Shown: in pieces, positions 34,268-45,505 of the stretch
Position numbering within the stretch: position 1 is the first letter of the stretch
Layout: each line of letters opens with the position of its first letter
NCBI GenBank assembly: GCA_963662175.1
Contig: OY759221.1
Location: 1,550,001 to 1,614,000, forward strand
Length of the DNA stretch: 64,000 nt
Reading direction: 5' to 3'
Source of the DNA: Aradus depressus
Taxonomy: Eukaryota; Arthropoda; Insecta; Hemiptera; Aradidae
The notes under the pieces: model-generated
Databases searched by the model: none
What the model was told of the DNA's origin: nothing
The model's input: only the letters and a program-made list of their open reading frames with translations
Made by a program: the position numbers and the translations under genes

Positions 34268-35723
34268 ATAGCTCATTAACGGTTGGCCGTTTTGTCACGA
34301 AATTTTACATGTAGTATTGTAGTATTGAATAATGGGCTATGTCGCGTCCCAAAATTTTGAACGGGAGGGGGGTTGTAGGGGTGGCCTAAGTATAAATATA
34401 GTGCTAGCTCATTACGGTTGGTCATATTGTCATGAAATTTCACATTTAGTATTCCTGAAGGCCAAATTGAAAAATACACTATATGCCATCAAAAAAATTG
34501 GGGGGGGGGGGGGGGGGGGGGGGGGTCAAGCATAAAAATAATGCTGAATGATTAAATGGTAATCGGATTGTCATGAATTTCACATGTAGTAGTAGTAACT
34601 ATGTATTCGCTGTGGGGTCCACTGTTGCAAGGCATTTACTAGCTGTTATGCCCAGCGTTCCTAATATCGTACTAGCTGTGGGGTCCGCTGTTGCAAGGCA
34701 CTTACTAGCTGTAGTGCCCAGCCCCAGCGTTCCAAACTATGTACTAGCTGTGGGGTTCGCTGTTGCAAGGAATTTACTAGCTGTTATGCCCAGCGTTCCT
34801 AATATCGTACTAGCAGTGGGGTCCGCTGTTGCAAGGCACTTACTAGCTGTAGTGCCCAGCCCCAGCGTTCCTAACTATGTACTAGCTGTGGGGTTCGCTG
34901 TTGCAAGGCACTTACAAGCTGTGATGCTCAGCGTTCCTAAAAACGTACTAGCTGTGGGGTCCGCCGTTGCAAAAACATGCTAGCTGTGATGCCCAGCATT
35001 TCTAACTACGTACTAGCTGTGGGGTCCGCAGTTGCAAAACACATACTAGCTGTGATGCCCAGTAGTTCTAACTACGTACTAGCTGTGGGGTCCGCTGTTG
35101 CAAGGCACTTAATAGCTGTAGGGACCAGCGTTCCTAAAAACGTACTATCTGTGGGGTCCGCTGTTGCAAGGCACTTACTAGCTGTGATGCCCAGCGTTCC
35201 TAACTTCGTACGAGCTGTGTGGTCCGCTGTTGCAAGGCACATTCTAGATGTGGTGCCCAGCGTTCCTAACTTCGTACTAGCTGTGGGGTCCGCCGTTCCA
35301 AGGCACTTACAAGCTGTGGTGCTCAGCGTTCCTAACTACCTACTAGCTGTGGGGTGCACCGTTGCAAGGCACATACTAGCTATGATGCCCAGCATTCCCA
35401 ACTACGTACTAGCTGTGGTGCTCAGCGTTGCAAGCCACATACTAGCTGTGGTCACAAACGTTCTTAAGTACGTACTGGCTAGGATGTCCAGCGATGCTAA
35501 GTATTCACTAGCTGTGGTTTCCGCCGTTGAAAGGCGCATACTAGCTGTGGTGCCCAGGGGTCCTAAAAACTTACTAGCGTTACTATAGCTGAAGGACTAT
35601 AAGCCTTATTCCGTATAAAATTATAACATCATGAATGTACTGCCGAAAAAATTGAATAGACTTATAGGAGATATTGGGAGAAAATTCAAAGTTCCCCCGG
35701 GCAACGCCGGGTATTACTGCTAG
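34268..35723 (+). mobile_element. Helitron copy, 5'-truncated
   Basis: It begins abruptly inside the satellite with the internal 125-bp unit, continues through a run of about 25 G (34501-34525) and the 33-bp array, and ends with the family hairpin and CTAG at 35723. It has no 5' TC terminus. Confidence 0.75.
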
Positions 35724-36217
35724 TATATTAAAAAAGCTGAAACGGGGTTTGTTTGTATGTTTGTTCCAGCACCACGCCCAAACGGCTGAACGGATTTTCA
35801 TGAAACTTAACATGTAGCATCTTTTCGAGCTTCATTGAATAATAGGCTATGTAGTGTCCCAAAATTTCGAACAGGAGGGGGGGGGGGGGGTTTGTAAGGG
35901 AGCGCTAAGCATAAAAATAGTGCTAACTTATTAATTAATGGTCGGATTATCATGAAATTTCATATGTAGTATTCTTACAGGCCAAATGGAAAAATAGAGT
36001 GTGACGTCACAAAATTGTGAACAGTTATCGGGATTTTTGAATTGAGCCCCCCCGGAACTCCCCCCTACCATCAATTGATATCGCTGTTTGACAGGTTATG
36101 TCCTCAGTGAATGTTAATTTTAAATACGAACTTTGATGTTGATACATTCATTACATGGGCAGTTATTGGAATTTTTGTATTCAGAATCTCTTATTTAAAC
36201 GTTCCCTCCCACCGACT
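35724..36217 (+). mobile_element. Helitron copy, 3'-truncated, directly behind the previous one
   Basis: Immediately after CTAG the sequence reads TATATTAAAAAAGCTGAAAC, the start of the same family minus its TC. It carries a G run, a 125-bp unit and part of another unit with 'ttgatacattcattac'. It then gives way to the next copy without a hairpin end. Confidence 0.65.
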
Positions 36218-37726
36218 TCTATATTGATAAAGCTGAAACGGGATTTGATTGTATGTTTGTTCCAGCATCATGCCCAAACGGCTGGACGGATATTCATGAA
36301 ACCTCACATATAGCATCCTTTCGAGCCCGATTGAATAATAGGCTATGTGGTGTCCCAAAAATTCGAAAGGGAGGGGGGGTTGTAAGGGGGGCTAAGAATA
36401 AAAATAGTGCTAACTTATTAATTAATGGTCAGATTGTCATGAAATTTCATATGTAGTATTCTTAAAGGCCAAATAGAAAAATAGAGTGTGTGACGTCACA
36501 AAATTGTGAACAGTTATTGGGATTTTAAGTGAGCCCCCCTCACCCCCCCTCCCCCCCCCCCCCCCCCCCCCCCCCCCATTAACTCCCACCTACCATCTAC
36601 AGATATCGCTGAAATTTGACAGGTTATGTCCTCAGTGGAAATACGAAATTTGATGTTGATACATTCATTACGTCGGGATTTATTGAAATTTTGAACTGAG
36701 CCCACTCCCCGGAAAAAATGTTAACGGGAGGGGGTATGGGGAGGCAAGCATATACCTAAATAGTAGTTTCAAAAGCAATATTTAAAAATTGGCTGTGACC
36801 CGTTTGGACGGGAGGGGCGGGGGTGCATTAATGCTGAATGAATATCATATGGAGCTTTGTTAAAGATGGTATATAGCTCTAATTTTAATAGGGTGGGTTT
36901 CCTAAGCATTTATTACCTAGGAGGACCACTTTGCGTGGTTAATAATAGCTCTCACCAGCGTTCTTAAGCACAAAATAGCTAGGGCATCCGATGTTGCAAG
37001 GCACATACTAGTGCGTTCCTAACTACGTACTATCTGTGTTGCCCAGCGTTTCTAAGAACTTAATAGCTGGTTGCACGGAGTTGCAAGGCGCATACTGTCT
37101 AAGGTGCCCGGCGTTCTTAAGTAGGAACTAGCTGTGGTTCCAAGTGGTCCTAAGAACTTACTAGCTGGGCTGGCCGCCGTTGCAAGGCATATTCTACGAG
37201 TAGCTGTGTGCTCCAGCGTTCCTGAACACGTACTAGCTGTGGTGCGCAGCATTCCTAAGAACAAATAGCTTTTGTGGCCAGCGGTTTTAAGCACACACCA
37301 GCTGTGGTGCCCAACTGTTCCGAGCACTTACTAGCTGTGGGGTCCGCCGTTGCAAGGCCGATACAAGCTGTGGTCACGAGCGTTCTTAAGTACGTACTGG
37401 CTAGGATGTCCAGCGATGCTAAGTATTTACTAGCTGTGGTTTCCGCCGTTGAAAGGCGCATACTAGCTGTGATGCCCAGTGGTCCTAACTACGTACTGGC
37501 TGTGGGGTCCGCCGTTGCAAGGCTCATACTAGCTGTGATGCCCAGTGGTCCTAACTACGTACTGGCTGTGGAGTCAGCCGTTGCAAGGCACATAAGCCTT
37601 ATTCAATATGAATAATTGAAAATTATAACATCATGAATGTACTGTCGAAGAATTGAATAGGATTCGAACGAAACGTATTACGAGAAAAGTCAAAGTTCCC
37701 CGGGCAACGCCGGGTATTACTGCTAG
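36218..37726 (+). mobile_element. Helitron copy with both ends
   Basis: It starts TCTATATTGATAAAGC and ends with the hairpin and CTAG at 37726. The 3' flank TATATAATATAGATGGACT aligns base for base with the satellite phrase flanking the Helitron at 26148, so both copies end at the same satellite position. The inside has a C run (about 36535-36576), the 125-bp and 33-bp units and no coding capacity. Confidence 0.75.
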
Positions 37727-37830
37727 TATATAATATAGATGGACTTTGACGTACTGTTTTCACATATTTTCTGAAAAACACATTAAGACAGCAAAATCTT
37801 TAGATAGCAACCGGAAACGAAGATGGTAAA
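37727..37830. repeat. diverged satellite fragment
   Basis: 'gtactgttttcacatatttt' and 'cggaaacgaagatggtaaacc' match the 436-bp satellite module with many substitutions. Confidence 0.7.
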
Positions 37831-38190
37831 CCACAGACAGATTTTAAAAGACGAGAAAAAATTAACTCGCGGCGAGTAGTGAAAAAAGACATTTTTATTT
37901 AAATAATAATAATATTACTATACATCTTTGAAATAAAATTGTAATAAAAACCACAGAAGGACCACATTTTAAATAAATAAACAACAATATAACCTTCAAT
38001 GTTGTAGCCTCCACTTGACACTTGACATTGAAATGGAGCCAACCAAATGATGTAAGTGACACTTGACACATTTGTGCGCGAGTTTTATACGGTCCAAATG
38101 AGTTAGTGTGCTTACAAAATTTGCAGCACAAACATTTTATTTTTGCGCAGTTAACAAATAATAAAATTGTGTTTTGTGACGTCATATTAG
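37831..38190. other. non-repeated AT-rich stretch
   Basis: It separates two satellite fragments. The small minus-strand frame at 37895-38185 is not protein-like enough to call. Confidence 0.4.
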
Positions 38191-38720
38191 ATACAACTCA
38201 TTAACGAGTACCTGACATTCGAAAACGCCCTGGATCATCGCTTAAAGCCCCATCCGCAGGACGACGTGCTCAAGATTATTTTTACCCTAAGTGAAATTTC
38301 ACCTACTCAGGTTTAGTTACATAACATACGTCTCATTATCGAGTACCTGACATTCGAAAACGCCCTGGAACATCGCTTAAAGTCCCATCCGCAGGACGAC
38401 GTGCTCAAGATTATTTTTACCCTAAGTGAAATTTCACCTACTCAGGTTTAGTTACATAACATACGACTCATTATCGAGTACGTGACATTCGAAAAGGCCC
38501 TGAATCATCGCTTAAAGTCCAATGCGAAGGACGACGTGCTCAAGGTTATTTTTAACTTCCCAGTTAAAACATCTGACCTAAGTGCCTCGGCTAGATTTCC
38601 AAGTGGCGATCCTGAGCTCGATAGACTCCATATGTAAGATATAATAAGGTACCGCTTGGTATGAAGAAAAAATTGTCAAGGAAGAAATGTGGAATATATA
38701 TTTTCTCAAAAACACTTCAA
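38191..38720. repeat. diverged satellite, three partial units
   Basis: Contains 'gacgacgtgctcaagattat' and 'cataacatacg' phrases, with two nearly identical 128-bp units and then a module end. It is older-looking than the main array. Confidence 0.8.
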
Positions 38721-38854
38721 TACGGCAATACTCCTTATACCATACTTGATTATTGTCTATCTTAAGTGGAGATGAAGAAAATTTTCAGATATTTCCTTGG
38801 TAAAATAGTCGTGGATAAAGCTGAGTAAGCAAAGATTAGGACCCCTCTGTGGAG

Positions 38855-38925
38855 CTTTCAGGGAAGGGATGAGATCATTGAATGTTTAAATCTTTAGGTG
38901 TCCTCACCATCTCTATATCTATCTA
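38855..38925 (+). repeat. tail fragment of a SINE A subfamily
   Basis: 'tgtggagctttcagggaag', 'gagatcattgaatg' and 'ggtgtcctcacc' match the unusual tail of the SINE at 52236-52470. Confidence 0.55.
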
Positions 38926-38929
38926 TTCA

Positions 38930-40781
38930 ACTTTTTTTCTATAAGCTGTTATTCTTTATGACGTATGACAGCAAATTAAAGGTCTATTCAAGGTATTATG
39001 ACGCTGAGCCCCCCCCCCCCCCCCCCTCACTGCTGTAAAACGTTTTGAGTTTTAAAAACCTTTTTAAAATGTGTCCGAGCGACTTCTAAGTTTTTTAGAT
39101 TTGGGGAAGTTGCAGTTGAGTGATGTGTATAAGGATAGGTGAACAATTCCGAATTTTTGTGAAGTGTCGTGACGATATATTGGATCTCTCGGAAGGATTC
39201 TATTGTAGGAAATATACATAGTCTCTGATTTGTAGAAAAGTACATCGCAGCTAATCTCTGATAATGAAATGTTACAAGGCCTACCATTCAAAAAAAATAT
39301 TAGTATCTCTACTATAAATAATTATCCGGCTCAGTGGGTAAAGTTTTCAATGACTTCTTCTTGGGATGGCTATATAAGAGTTCCTATTGTAGTCTATGGA
39401 CACACCTTATATGATTCTTGTACGTTGGGGCTGTGTTATAAAAAAGTTCTTTAACTGACCTCGTTTGTGATGAAGGGGTCTAGAGCCTTCATCAGTATGA
39501 AATATTAGGAAAAATACTTGAATATGAAATTATCCCCGGCTTTTGTAGTTATGAAGATGGGTTGACAGGTACCAATGTGAGTGAGCCTACACAGCAGGGG
39601 TCCTAGGTTAGAGTTCTATTGGTGCTCAGATGTGTGGGAGTGGGTTCTGAATATATCCGGAGTAGTGTTGTGCAGGGGGATGATTTAAGTTCCTGCTAGA
39701 TCGTAGGTTATTGGTCGTAAAAATAGTGATGGTAAAGTAACATTGGAAATGCGAATCTAAATATCGACGAGAACTGTGGATGTTGACCTGGCGGTTTAGG
39801 TAGGGAGGAGCATTTAAATTTGTATAACATATGGTGTAAATGAAGGCCTGACGTATACCAGGGTCCTAGGATCAGAGGATTGGAAATATGAATATCGAAT
39901 AGGTTTGTAGTCATATGAGTGAAGAGGAGTTGGGTGAATGGTTTTGGGACATGCAAAAGAAAAGGCTAAAAATAAAACTGATACTGGCTGGACGATGATG
40001 AAGAAAATCCCTTGGGTGATGCAAGTGTGTAGGTATGTCTGAGTGAGAGGTGGGATAGAAGTGGTTTGAATGAGAAAGAAATGTTGACGGGGGCAGTAGT
40101 TTACACTTGTAGGATTCTGACTAGATATGATGTTCGGGGAATAGAAGTGGAGAGCAGAATATTGGGATGGATTGGTCGTTGCCAGAATTGTGCGGGGGTT
40201 TGAGAAGGTTAGGAGAGCAATTACAGTAGAGGACGGTTGGTGGAAGGAGAAAGAAATTGTTTTGACCGCTTTAAACGAGGATTGGAATACAGTAGAGGTG
40301 CTAAGTAAGTTAAGTGCTGGAGATGAGAAGTAGTATGTAACATAACGTAAGTTATATATACTGCTTGTTAGCCTAAGAATGTATCCATGGAAAGGTACAT
40401 CTACATGTTCAAACATGTCGAGACCTGTTGTTGCAGGCATACTTCACCATCATATACACAAAGAATACAAATTTTAGGATATTGGGACAAGTATAAAAAA
40501 TACACCTAATTTTTATAGCATGGATTTTTATTTAGTCTCATTTACATAGATTTTTGTATATTGTATTTCATATTATAATTTCAATGTTTTCTTGATTCTT
40601 CCATCGTTCTTAGTGCGTTTTCATATCCGTCGAATAAGCTTTCCAGCCCCACATGGTGTTTCCTTGAGCTCAAAGTCCCAAACCTTCTTGTATTTGTTTT
40701 TTGGAGATCGGTCCAGTGTCTTTCTAGTCATCATGAATGGTTTTTTGTTTTGTAAAACATTCTTTATATACTGAAACAGAA
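38930..40781. other. 3' side of the jockey LINE and flank
   Basis: Part of this is presumably the 3' untranslated region of the LINE that follows, read on the minus strand, but I cannot place its end or a target duplication. A C run is at about 39008-39026. A 208-codon minus frame at 39814-40440 lacks a protein-like pattern. Confidence 0.4.
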
Positions 40782-43532
40782 CTAATTTTCACTAGAGCAC
40801 ATTTCCGAACGCTCCTCATCCCAAAATGTTTTTAAAGTCATCCTTAAAGAGCGCTCATTCTTCTTCACCTCGAACTTTGTGGGGAGAGTGTTCGTGGATA
40901 ATTGGAGAATAAGTGGATTGGCGTGATGATGGAGTTTGTCGTGAAAATTTTGATATCGTGTCTTGATAACAGAAGGTATAAATGGGATGTTTAGGTCATT
41001 ATGTAATGTGAGGTTGGAAACGTAAAATGGGGCATTGGCAATGTGGCGTAGTATGATGGATTGTAATGACTGAAGGCGTTGTATGTTTGATTTTTTGGCT
41101 GATCCCCATATCTCGATTCCGTAAGTCCAGATGGGTTTTAGTATAGTGTTGTAAATGTGAAGTTTGTTTTCAAGCGATAATGTCGATCGTCGTCCGATGA
41201 TTGATTTCAGTCGTCCAAATCGTCTTTTGAGGTCTGTGCGTTTCAGTCTGATATGAGTTGTCCAAGTTAAACGTCTGTCTAAATGAAGTCCTAGATATCG
41301 GACAGTGTCTGATGCAGGAATGGGCTGGTTGTTAATGTATACTGGTGGACAAGTGTTGTGTCTGAGAGTAAATGTGGTTTGCAGAGATTTGTCTCTATTA
41401 ATTTTTAGTCTCCATTTGTTGGCCCAATCTGTTAGCTGGTGTAAATGTTCCTGTAAGTGTGAGCTTGCTTGTGTTGGGTCTGAGTGCGTTGAGAGAATGG
41501 CTGTGTCGTCTGCGTATGTAGCGAGTAGTGTGTTGTCGTGTTGTGGAATGTGTGCTGTGTAGATTGAGAAGAGTAGGGGACTGAGGGAACTTCCTTGGGG
41601 GACTCCAGCTTTGACCTCCAAAAAATGTGATGAGGAAGATCCCTCAGATACCCTAAAGTTTCTGTTTTCTAGGAATGACTGAAGTATTAAATAATATGTG
41701 TGAGGAAGGTGAGATTTATGTGTGTAGAGCAGGCCTGGGTGCCTGACACGATCAAACGCTTTTTCAATGTCCAGAAATACGCCTGTGCAAAACTCTTTTC
41801 TTTCAAAGCTGCTGGCGATGTAATCGACCAAACGATGGCACTGGTGTATTGTCGAATGTCTTTGTCGAAAGCCAAATTGATGGTCTGGGAGAAGGTTGTC
41901 TTGTGCAGTGATGTAGGTTAGTCTGTCCAGTAGAAGTCTCTCTAGTGGTTTGGATATCACAGGAAGCAGGCTTATAGGACGGTATGACGAGGCCTGGTCT
42001 GGGGTTTTCCCTGGCTTAAGAATCATCCTGACTACTGATATCTTCCAGACAAGGGGATAGTAACATAGTCGCAGTACTGTGTTGTATAAATTCGTCAAGT
42101 AAATTAGTCCTTTTCTCGGTAGCTGTCGTAGTATCTCAGCGGTTATCAGATCATGACCTGGAGATTTCCGTAAGGGGAGTTTTTTAATTGTCAGTTCAAC
42201 TTCATTAGGACTGAATGCCTTTGGGGGGAGAGTTAGTTGGAGGGGGGTAGTAAGTGCTGTCAGTACTTGGTCTGTATGTTGGTCGTCTCCTATGTCCTCG
42301 TGGGGAGTGAATACTTTGGAAAGATAATCAGCGTAGAGGTCTGCCTTCTCCTGGTCTGACCTAGTCCAGGCCCCATCACTCCGCCGAAGGGGCTGTGATA
42401 CCCGTGCATTGCCAAGACGCCGTTTCGTCGCTGTCCAAAGTGAGTTATCTCGAGCCGCCAGAGTCGAGATATATGTCTCATGTCTGTCTTGTTTCAGTTT
42501 GGAAAGTTCTGTAGAGAGGGTTCGCCGGAGTTGATTGTGTGTCTGTCTGTCGGAAGGGTACCTCGATCTTTGCCATCGAGACCTGGCCGCTCTTTTCTCT
42601 CTTATCATCTGCAGGATGTGTGGTGGGAGGGATATGTTGTTGTGTGAGCGTCTTGGTCTGGGTGGTCGGCACGATTTTGTCACAGCTTCTTGAATCCACA
42701 ATGTGAAGTTACCTACTGCGTCGTCAAGTTCGTCTTGTGTCCGTATGGTATTGTTTAAATTTATTTTGTCGTCCAGTTCTTCTCTGAAACAGTCCCAGTT
42801 TATTGGTCCTGTTATTAATGATGGCCTCTGAGGCCGGGCCAGGGGTTTGGAGGCTAGTTCAAGTAAAACTGGGGAGTGGTCTGATGATAAGTCGTCTAAG
42901 GCAGTCACGTAAGTATGAGATGCGTTTATATGGGATGTAATAAAATAGTCGAGTAAGTCAGGGGATTTAGCGATGGATGTGGGCCAATAAGTGGGTTGTC
43001 TTGGGGCTATGATGTCGTAACTGGAAGAATTTAGTAGTCCAAGTAGTCGCCGTCCTCTAGTGTTGGTCGTGCGACACCCAAAATGCACATGTTTGGCGTT
43101 CAGATCGCCACCAGCTATGAATCGTGGACCCAGGCCATGGAGGAATGTGGTCATGTCGTGTTGTGTCAGTGCCTTGTTGGGTGGGCTGTAAGCTGAACAG
43201 ATGGTTAATGGGTTGGAGTTGCAAGTAATAGAGACGGCTGTGTATTGAAGTGACATGGTAGGTGTTTGTGGTATGACGGTGTGCTGGATGCTGTTATGTA
43301 TGAGGATGAGACTGCCGCCATGTGCTGTTCCGTCAGGATGGTCTGTTCTGTATGTTACGTAGTCCGTGATGTGAAAGTGTAGTTTGGAAGTTAAGTGTGT
43401 CTCAGTAATTAGTGCTATGTCAGTTCGTTTGTCATTTAGAAGTATTTCCAGTTTGTTTTTATGGGAGATCAGCCCATTGGCATTCCATAGTAGGAGTGTT
43501 ACCTTGTTGTTTGTGTGTGTTGTGTGAATCAT
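40782..43532 (-). CDS. LINE ORF2: AP-type endonuclease plus reverse transcriptase (916 aa)
   Basis: It nicks target DNA and copies the element's RNA there. Residues 10-220 form the endonuclease: WNANG at 16-20, ETH at 44-46, a GGDLNAKH block, a DLLDYFI block and SSDHSPV near its end. The reverse transcriptase occupies about 440-720: SSYRPISLLP, HQFGFRQRHST, a FLDIEKAFDRV block, AGVPQGSSLSP, and LLATYADDTA with the catalytic DD. The thumb and C-terminal tail follow and no RNase H was seen. Length and order are usual for jockey-group ORF2. The start ATG (43532) overlaps the ORF1 stop as ATGA, which points to coupled reinitiation. Confidence 0.92.
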   Translation of the reverse strand: MIHTTHTNNKVTLLLWNANGLISHKNKLEILLNDKRTDIALITETHLTSKLHFHITDYVTYRTDHPDGTAHGGSLILIHNSIQHTVIPQTPTMSLQYTAVSITCNSNPLTICSAYSPPNKALTQHDMTTFLHGLGPRFIAGGDLNAKHVHFGCRTTNTRGRRLLGLLNSSSYDIIAPRQPTYWPTSIAKSPDLLDYFITSHINASHTYVTALDDLSSDHSPVLLELASKPLARPQRPSLITGPINWDCFREELDDKINLNNTIRTQDELDDAVGNFTLWIQEAVTKSCRPPRPRRSHNNISLPPHILQMIREKRAARSRWQRSRYPSDRQTHNQLRRTLSTELSKLKQDRHETYISTLAARDNSLWTATKRRLGNARVSQPLRRSDGAWTRSDQEKADLYADYLSKVFTPHEDIGDDQHTDQVLTALTTPLQLTLPPKAFSPNEVELTIKKLPLRKSPGHDLITAEILRQLPRKGLIYLTNLYNTVLRLCYYPLVWKISVVRMILKPGKTPDQASSYRPISLLPVISKPLERLLLDRLTYITAQDNLLPDHQFGFRQRHSTIHQCHRLVDYIASSFERKEFCTGVFLDIEKAFDRVRHPGLLYTHKSHLPHTYYLILQSFLENRNFRVSEGSSSSHFLEVKAGVPQGSSLSPLLFSIYTAHIPQHDNTLLATYADDTAILSTHSDPTQASSHLQEHLHQLTDWANKWRLKINRDKSLQTTFTLRHNTCPPVYINNQPIPASDTVRYLGLHLDRRLTWTTHIRLKRTDLKRRFGRLKSIIGRRSTLSLENKLHIYNTILKPIWTYGIEIWGSAKKSNIQRLQSLQSIILRHIANAPFYVSNLTLHNDLNIPFIPSVIKTRYQNFHDKLHHHANPLILQLSTNTLPTKFEVKKNERSLRMTLKTFWDEERSEMCSSEN

Positions 43533-44740
43533 TTTGATAGTTTTGGAATGAGCTCTGAAACAAGTGTTGTGAGGAGGGTGATGAGGGGTGTGATGACAGA
43601 TTTGAAATCAGTGAGAAATGAGGTGAGCGTGTTGGCGATGTCGATACTACCTGAAGCAGGCATGGGAGGGGGGACCGTCTCCGAGGAGGCCGCATCTCTG
43701 TAGCTCCTCTCCGGCCGGACCCCAGCAGTAGGGGCGGCTGGCATCGTGGCTGGGTAGTCAGTCTGGCTGATTGGTGGCGGCCTTCGGACGGCTTCTTCCT
43801 GGCTGCTTCTCCTGTTTTTCAGCTGTTGGTAAACCACGCAGCCGCGGTAGCTGGCTGGGTGCGGGCCTCCACAGAGGGCGCAAGTCGCTGGTGTGTCTCT
43901 CGTTTTCTGGCAGTCCTTTGTAAAATGGTTCTGACCACATTTTACGCACTTGGGTTGATGGTTGCAGTAACCCCTTGTGTGAAGGAGCTCCTGGCAGCGG
44001 TGACATTGAGGAATGTCTCCTCGCTGTCGTGGCTCTTCTACCGTTATTTTCTGGCAAGCCAGAAATTGTAACTTGAAAATGTTCTTATTATTTTCCCTAG
44101 GATCTAAATCCACAAAAAATAGGGGAAGTGGATTTTTAGTTTTCCTATTAAGAGCATTAGTGACGCTCCTAACACCGTAGCCTTGTTTCAGAAGGTCCTC
44201 TTTAATTTCGTCGACGTCGGTAGTTGGGTGTAGTTGTTTCAGAACGACCCGAAGTGACTTTTCAGTTTGAAGCTGATAAGTATGAAAGTCGGCGTCTCGC
44301 ATTTGTAGATATTTTATTGTTTTTCGGTAACCTTCAGAACTATTGGTAGCTATAGATGTTTTCTCAGCCTTTGTTTCCAGTGTGAATGCGTCCTTTCCAA
44401 TGAGTGCTACTAGGTCTTCTTTTAGTCTTCTGATGTCATTCAGGTTACGCGTATAAATTTTCGGGGGCTTTTTTAATATTTTTTCCACTGTGGGCTCCTC
44501 ATCCATTTTTTGAGTATTATTTGTATCCTTATTGTCTATTACGAATTTGGTGAGAGGCTGAAATGGATTGGGAGTGATGAAATTTGGAATGACAATGCTC
44601 TCGTGACTTTTGAAAAGTTTTTCAGGTATGGGTGGTGAATGGGATGAGGATGGTTTCGATTTTCCGTGGGCTCGAGTGGGCGCGGGGCTGGGTGATGGTT
44701 GAGGAGTGGTCATATTGGCTGGCTTACCTTCCGTCTTCAA
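43529..44740 (-). CDS. LINE ORF1: gag-like RNA-binding protein (403 aa)
   Basis: It binds the element's RNA and probably forms particles or guides localisation. The N-terminal 60 residues are Pro/Ser/Thr-rich. A central region (KTIKYLQMRDADFHTYQLQ and LRVVLKQLHP) looks like the PRE_C2HC/RRM-like part of jockey ORF1. Three zinc knuckles follow: CX2CX4HX4C (CHRCQELLHTRGYC), CX2CX3HX4C (CVKCGQNHFTKDC) and CX2CX3HX6C (CALCGGPH..). A hydrophobic C-terminal helix ends the protein. The ATG at 44740 is the first in frame. Confidence 0.88.
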   Translation of the reverse strand: MKTEGKPANMTTPQPSPSPAPTRAHGKSKPSSSHSPPIPEKLFKSHESIVIPNFITPNPFQPLTKFVIDNKDTNNTQKMDEEPTVEKILKKPPKIYTRNLNDIRRLKEDLVALIGKDAFTLETKAEKTSIATNSSEGYRKTIKYLQMRDADFHTYQLQTEKSLRVVLKQLHPTTDVDEIKEDLLKQGYGVRSVTNALNRKTKNPLPLFFVDLDPRENNKNIFKLQFLACQKITVEEPRQRGDIPQCHRCQELLHTRGYCNHQPKCVKCGQNHFTKDCQKTRDTPATCALCGGPHPASYRGCVVYQQLKNRRSSQEEAVRRPPPISQTDYPATMPAAPTAGVRPERSYRDAASSETVPPPMPASGSIDIANTLTSFLTDFKSVITPLITLLTTLVSELIPKLSK

Positions 44741-44884
44741 GTTCCTTTGGGAACCCGCGGGGCAGCAACAATAGTCCGGGTAATATTTAACGAAAAAAAC
44801 AATAAAACTGATAACACTACTTATAAATAAACGTTAATAAACTGAAAAAGAATAATTAAAATGCAAAAGAAAAACATAAAAACT

Positions 44885-44985
44885 AAAATCTCAACCCTCC
44901 CTCCCGTTCAAAATTTTGAGCCGTCACACACCCTATTTTTCTATTTGTCCTTCAGGAATACTTCATGTGAAATTTCGTTTTGTTT
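44885..44985 (-). repeat. Helitron internal-unit fragment
   Basis: Reading minus, 'cgaaatttcacatgaagtat', 'tcctgaaggacaaatagaaa' and 'aaaattttgaacgggaggg' are one unit of the 125-bp Helitron repeat. It lies right beside the 5' end of the LINE. Confidence 0.75.
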
Positions 44986-45290
44986 ATGTTAGTCAAACTG
45001 TGAGACAATTTTAAAATAGGGTAAAAGAACACGTATCAGAAATAGGCTTAAACATTGACACAACACATACCACAGTAAAATTATTCGTGAAAAAATTAAA
45101 TTTTTACAAATTTTTAATTATGATTTTCAGATTATTCACAAAAAAACTAGGTTTTCCGGTATTTTTAGTTTTCTTGTACGAGCAATAGTTTTCGAGATAT
45201 TGGTCTTTGAAAGTTGCGTTTTACCTAAAATCAATTGGGAGTGGATTCATAGAGATCTCAGCCCGCAAACCAGGCGAAGAGTGGGGGCGA

Positions 45291-45342
45291 CCCCCCCCCC
45301 CCCCCCCCCCCCCCATCGCTCAAAGTCCTGGCTACGCCCCTG
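45291..45342 (-). repeat. poly-C tract and possible DNA-transposon end
   Basis: A run of about 24 C is followed by 'catcgctcaaagtcctggct' and 'acgcccctg'. In minus reading that gives CAGGGGCGTAGCCAGG, a terminal sequence seen on hAT-like and other DNA elements (memory only). The second end was not found. Confidence 0.35.
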
Positions 45343-45505
45343 TCAATTTCACATGTATCTTTTCATATTGAACCAATTATGTACTTTTATACTTCCCCAG
45401 TTATACTCAATACTTTAAAAAATCTGAGACCAAAGATCAAATTTATGTCAATGATTGATTTGATGTGCAATGACCTGAATATGTTTGTTAGTTTTTGGGA
45501 ATCTA

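Larger units (their letters stand above)
40782..44860 (-). mobile_element. jockey-clade LINE with both ORFs open
   Basis: The order on the minus strand is a 5' UTR of roughly 100 bp (44741 to about 44860), ORF1 with three zinc knuckles, then ORF2 with endonuclease and reverse transcriptase. Both frames are uninterrupted, which suggests a young and possibly active copy. The exact 5' and 3' ends and the poly(A) are not located. Confidence 0.85.

Noticed and set aside
39814..40440. 208-codon minus-strand frame
   Set aside because: Its composition is random-like with no family pattern. It lies beside the LINE 3' end and is probably untranslated or flanking DNA.
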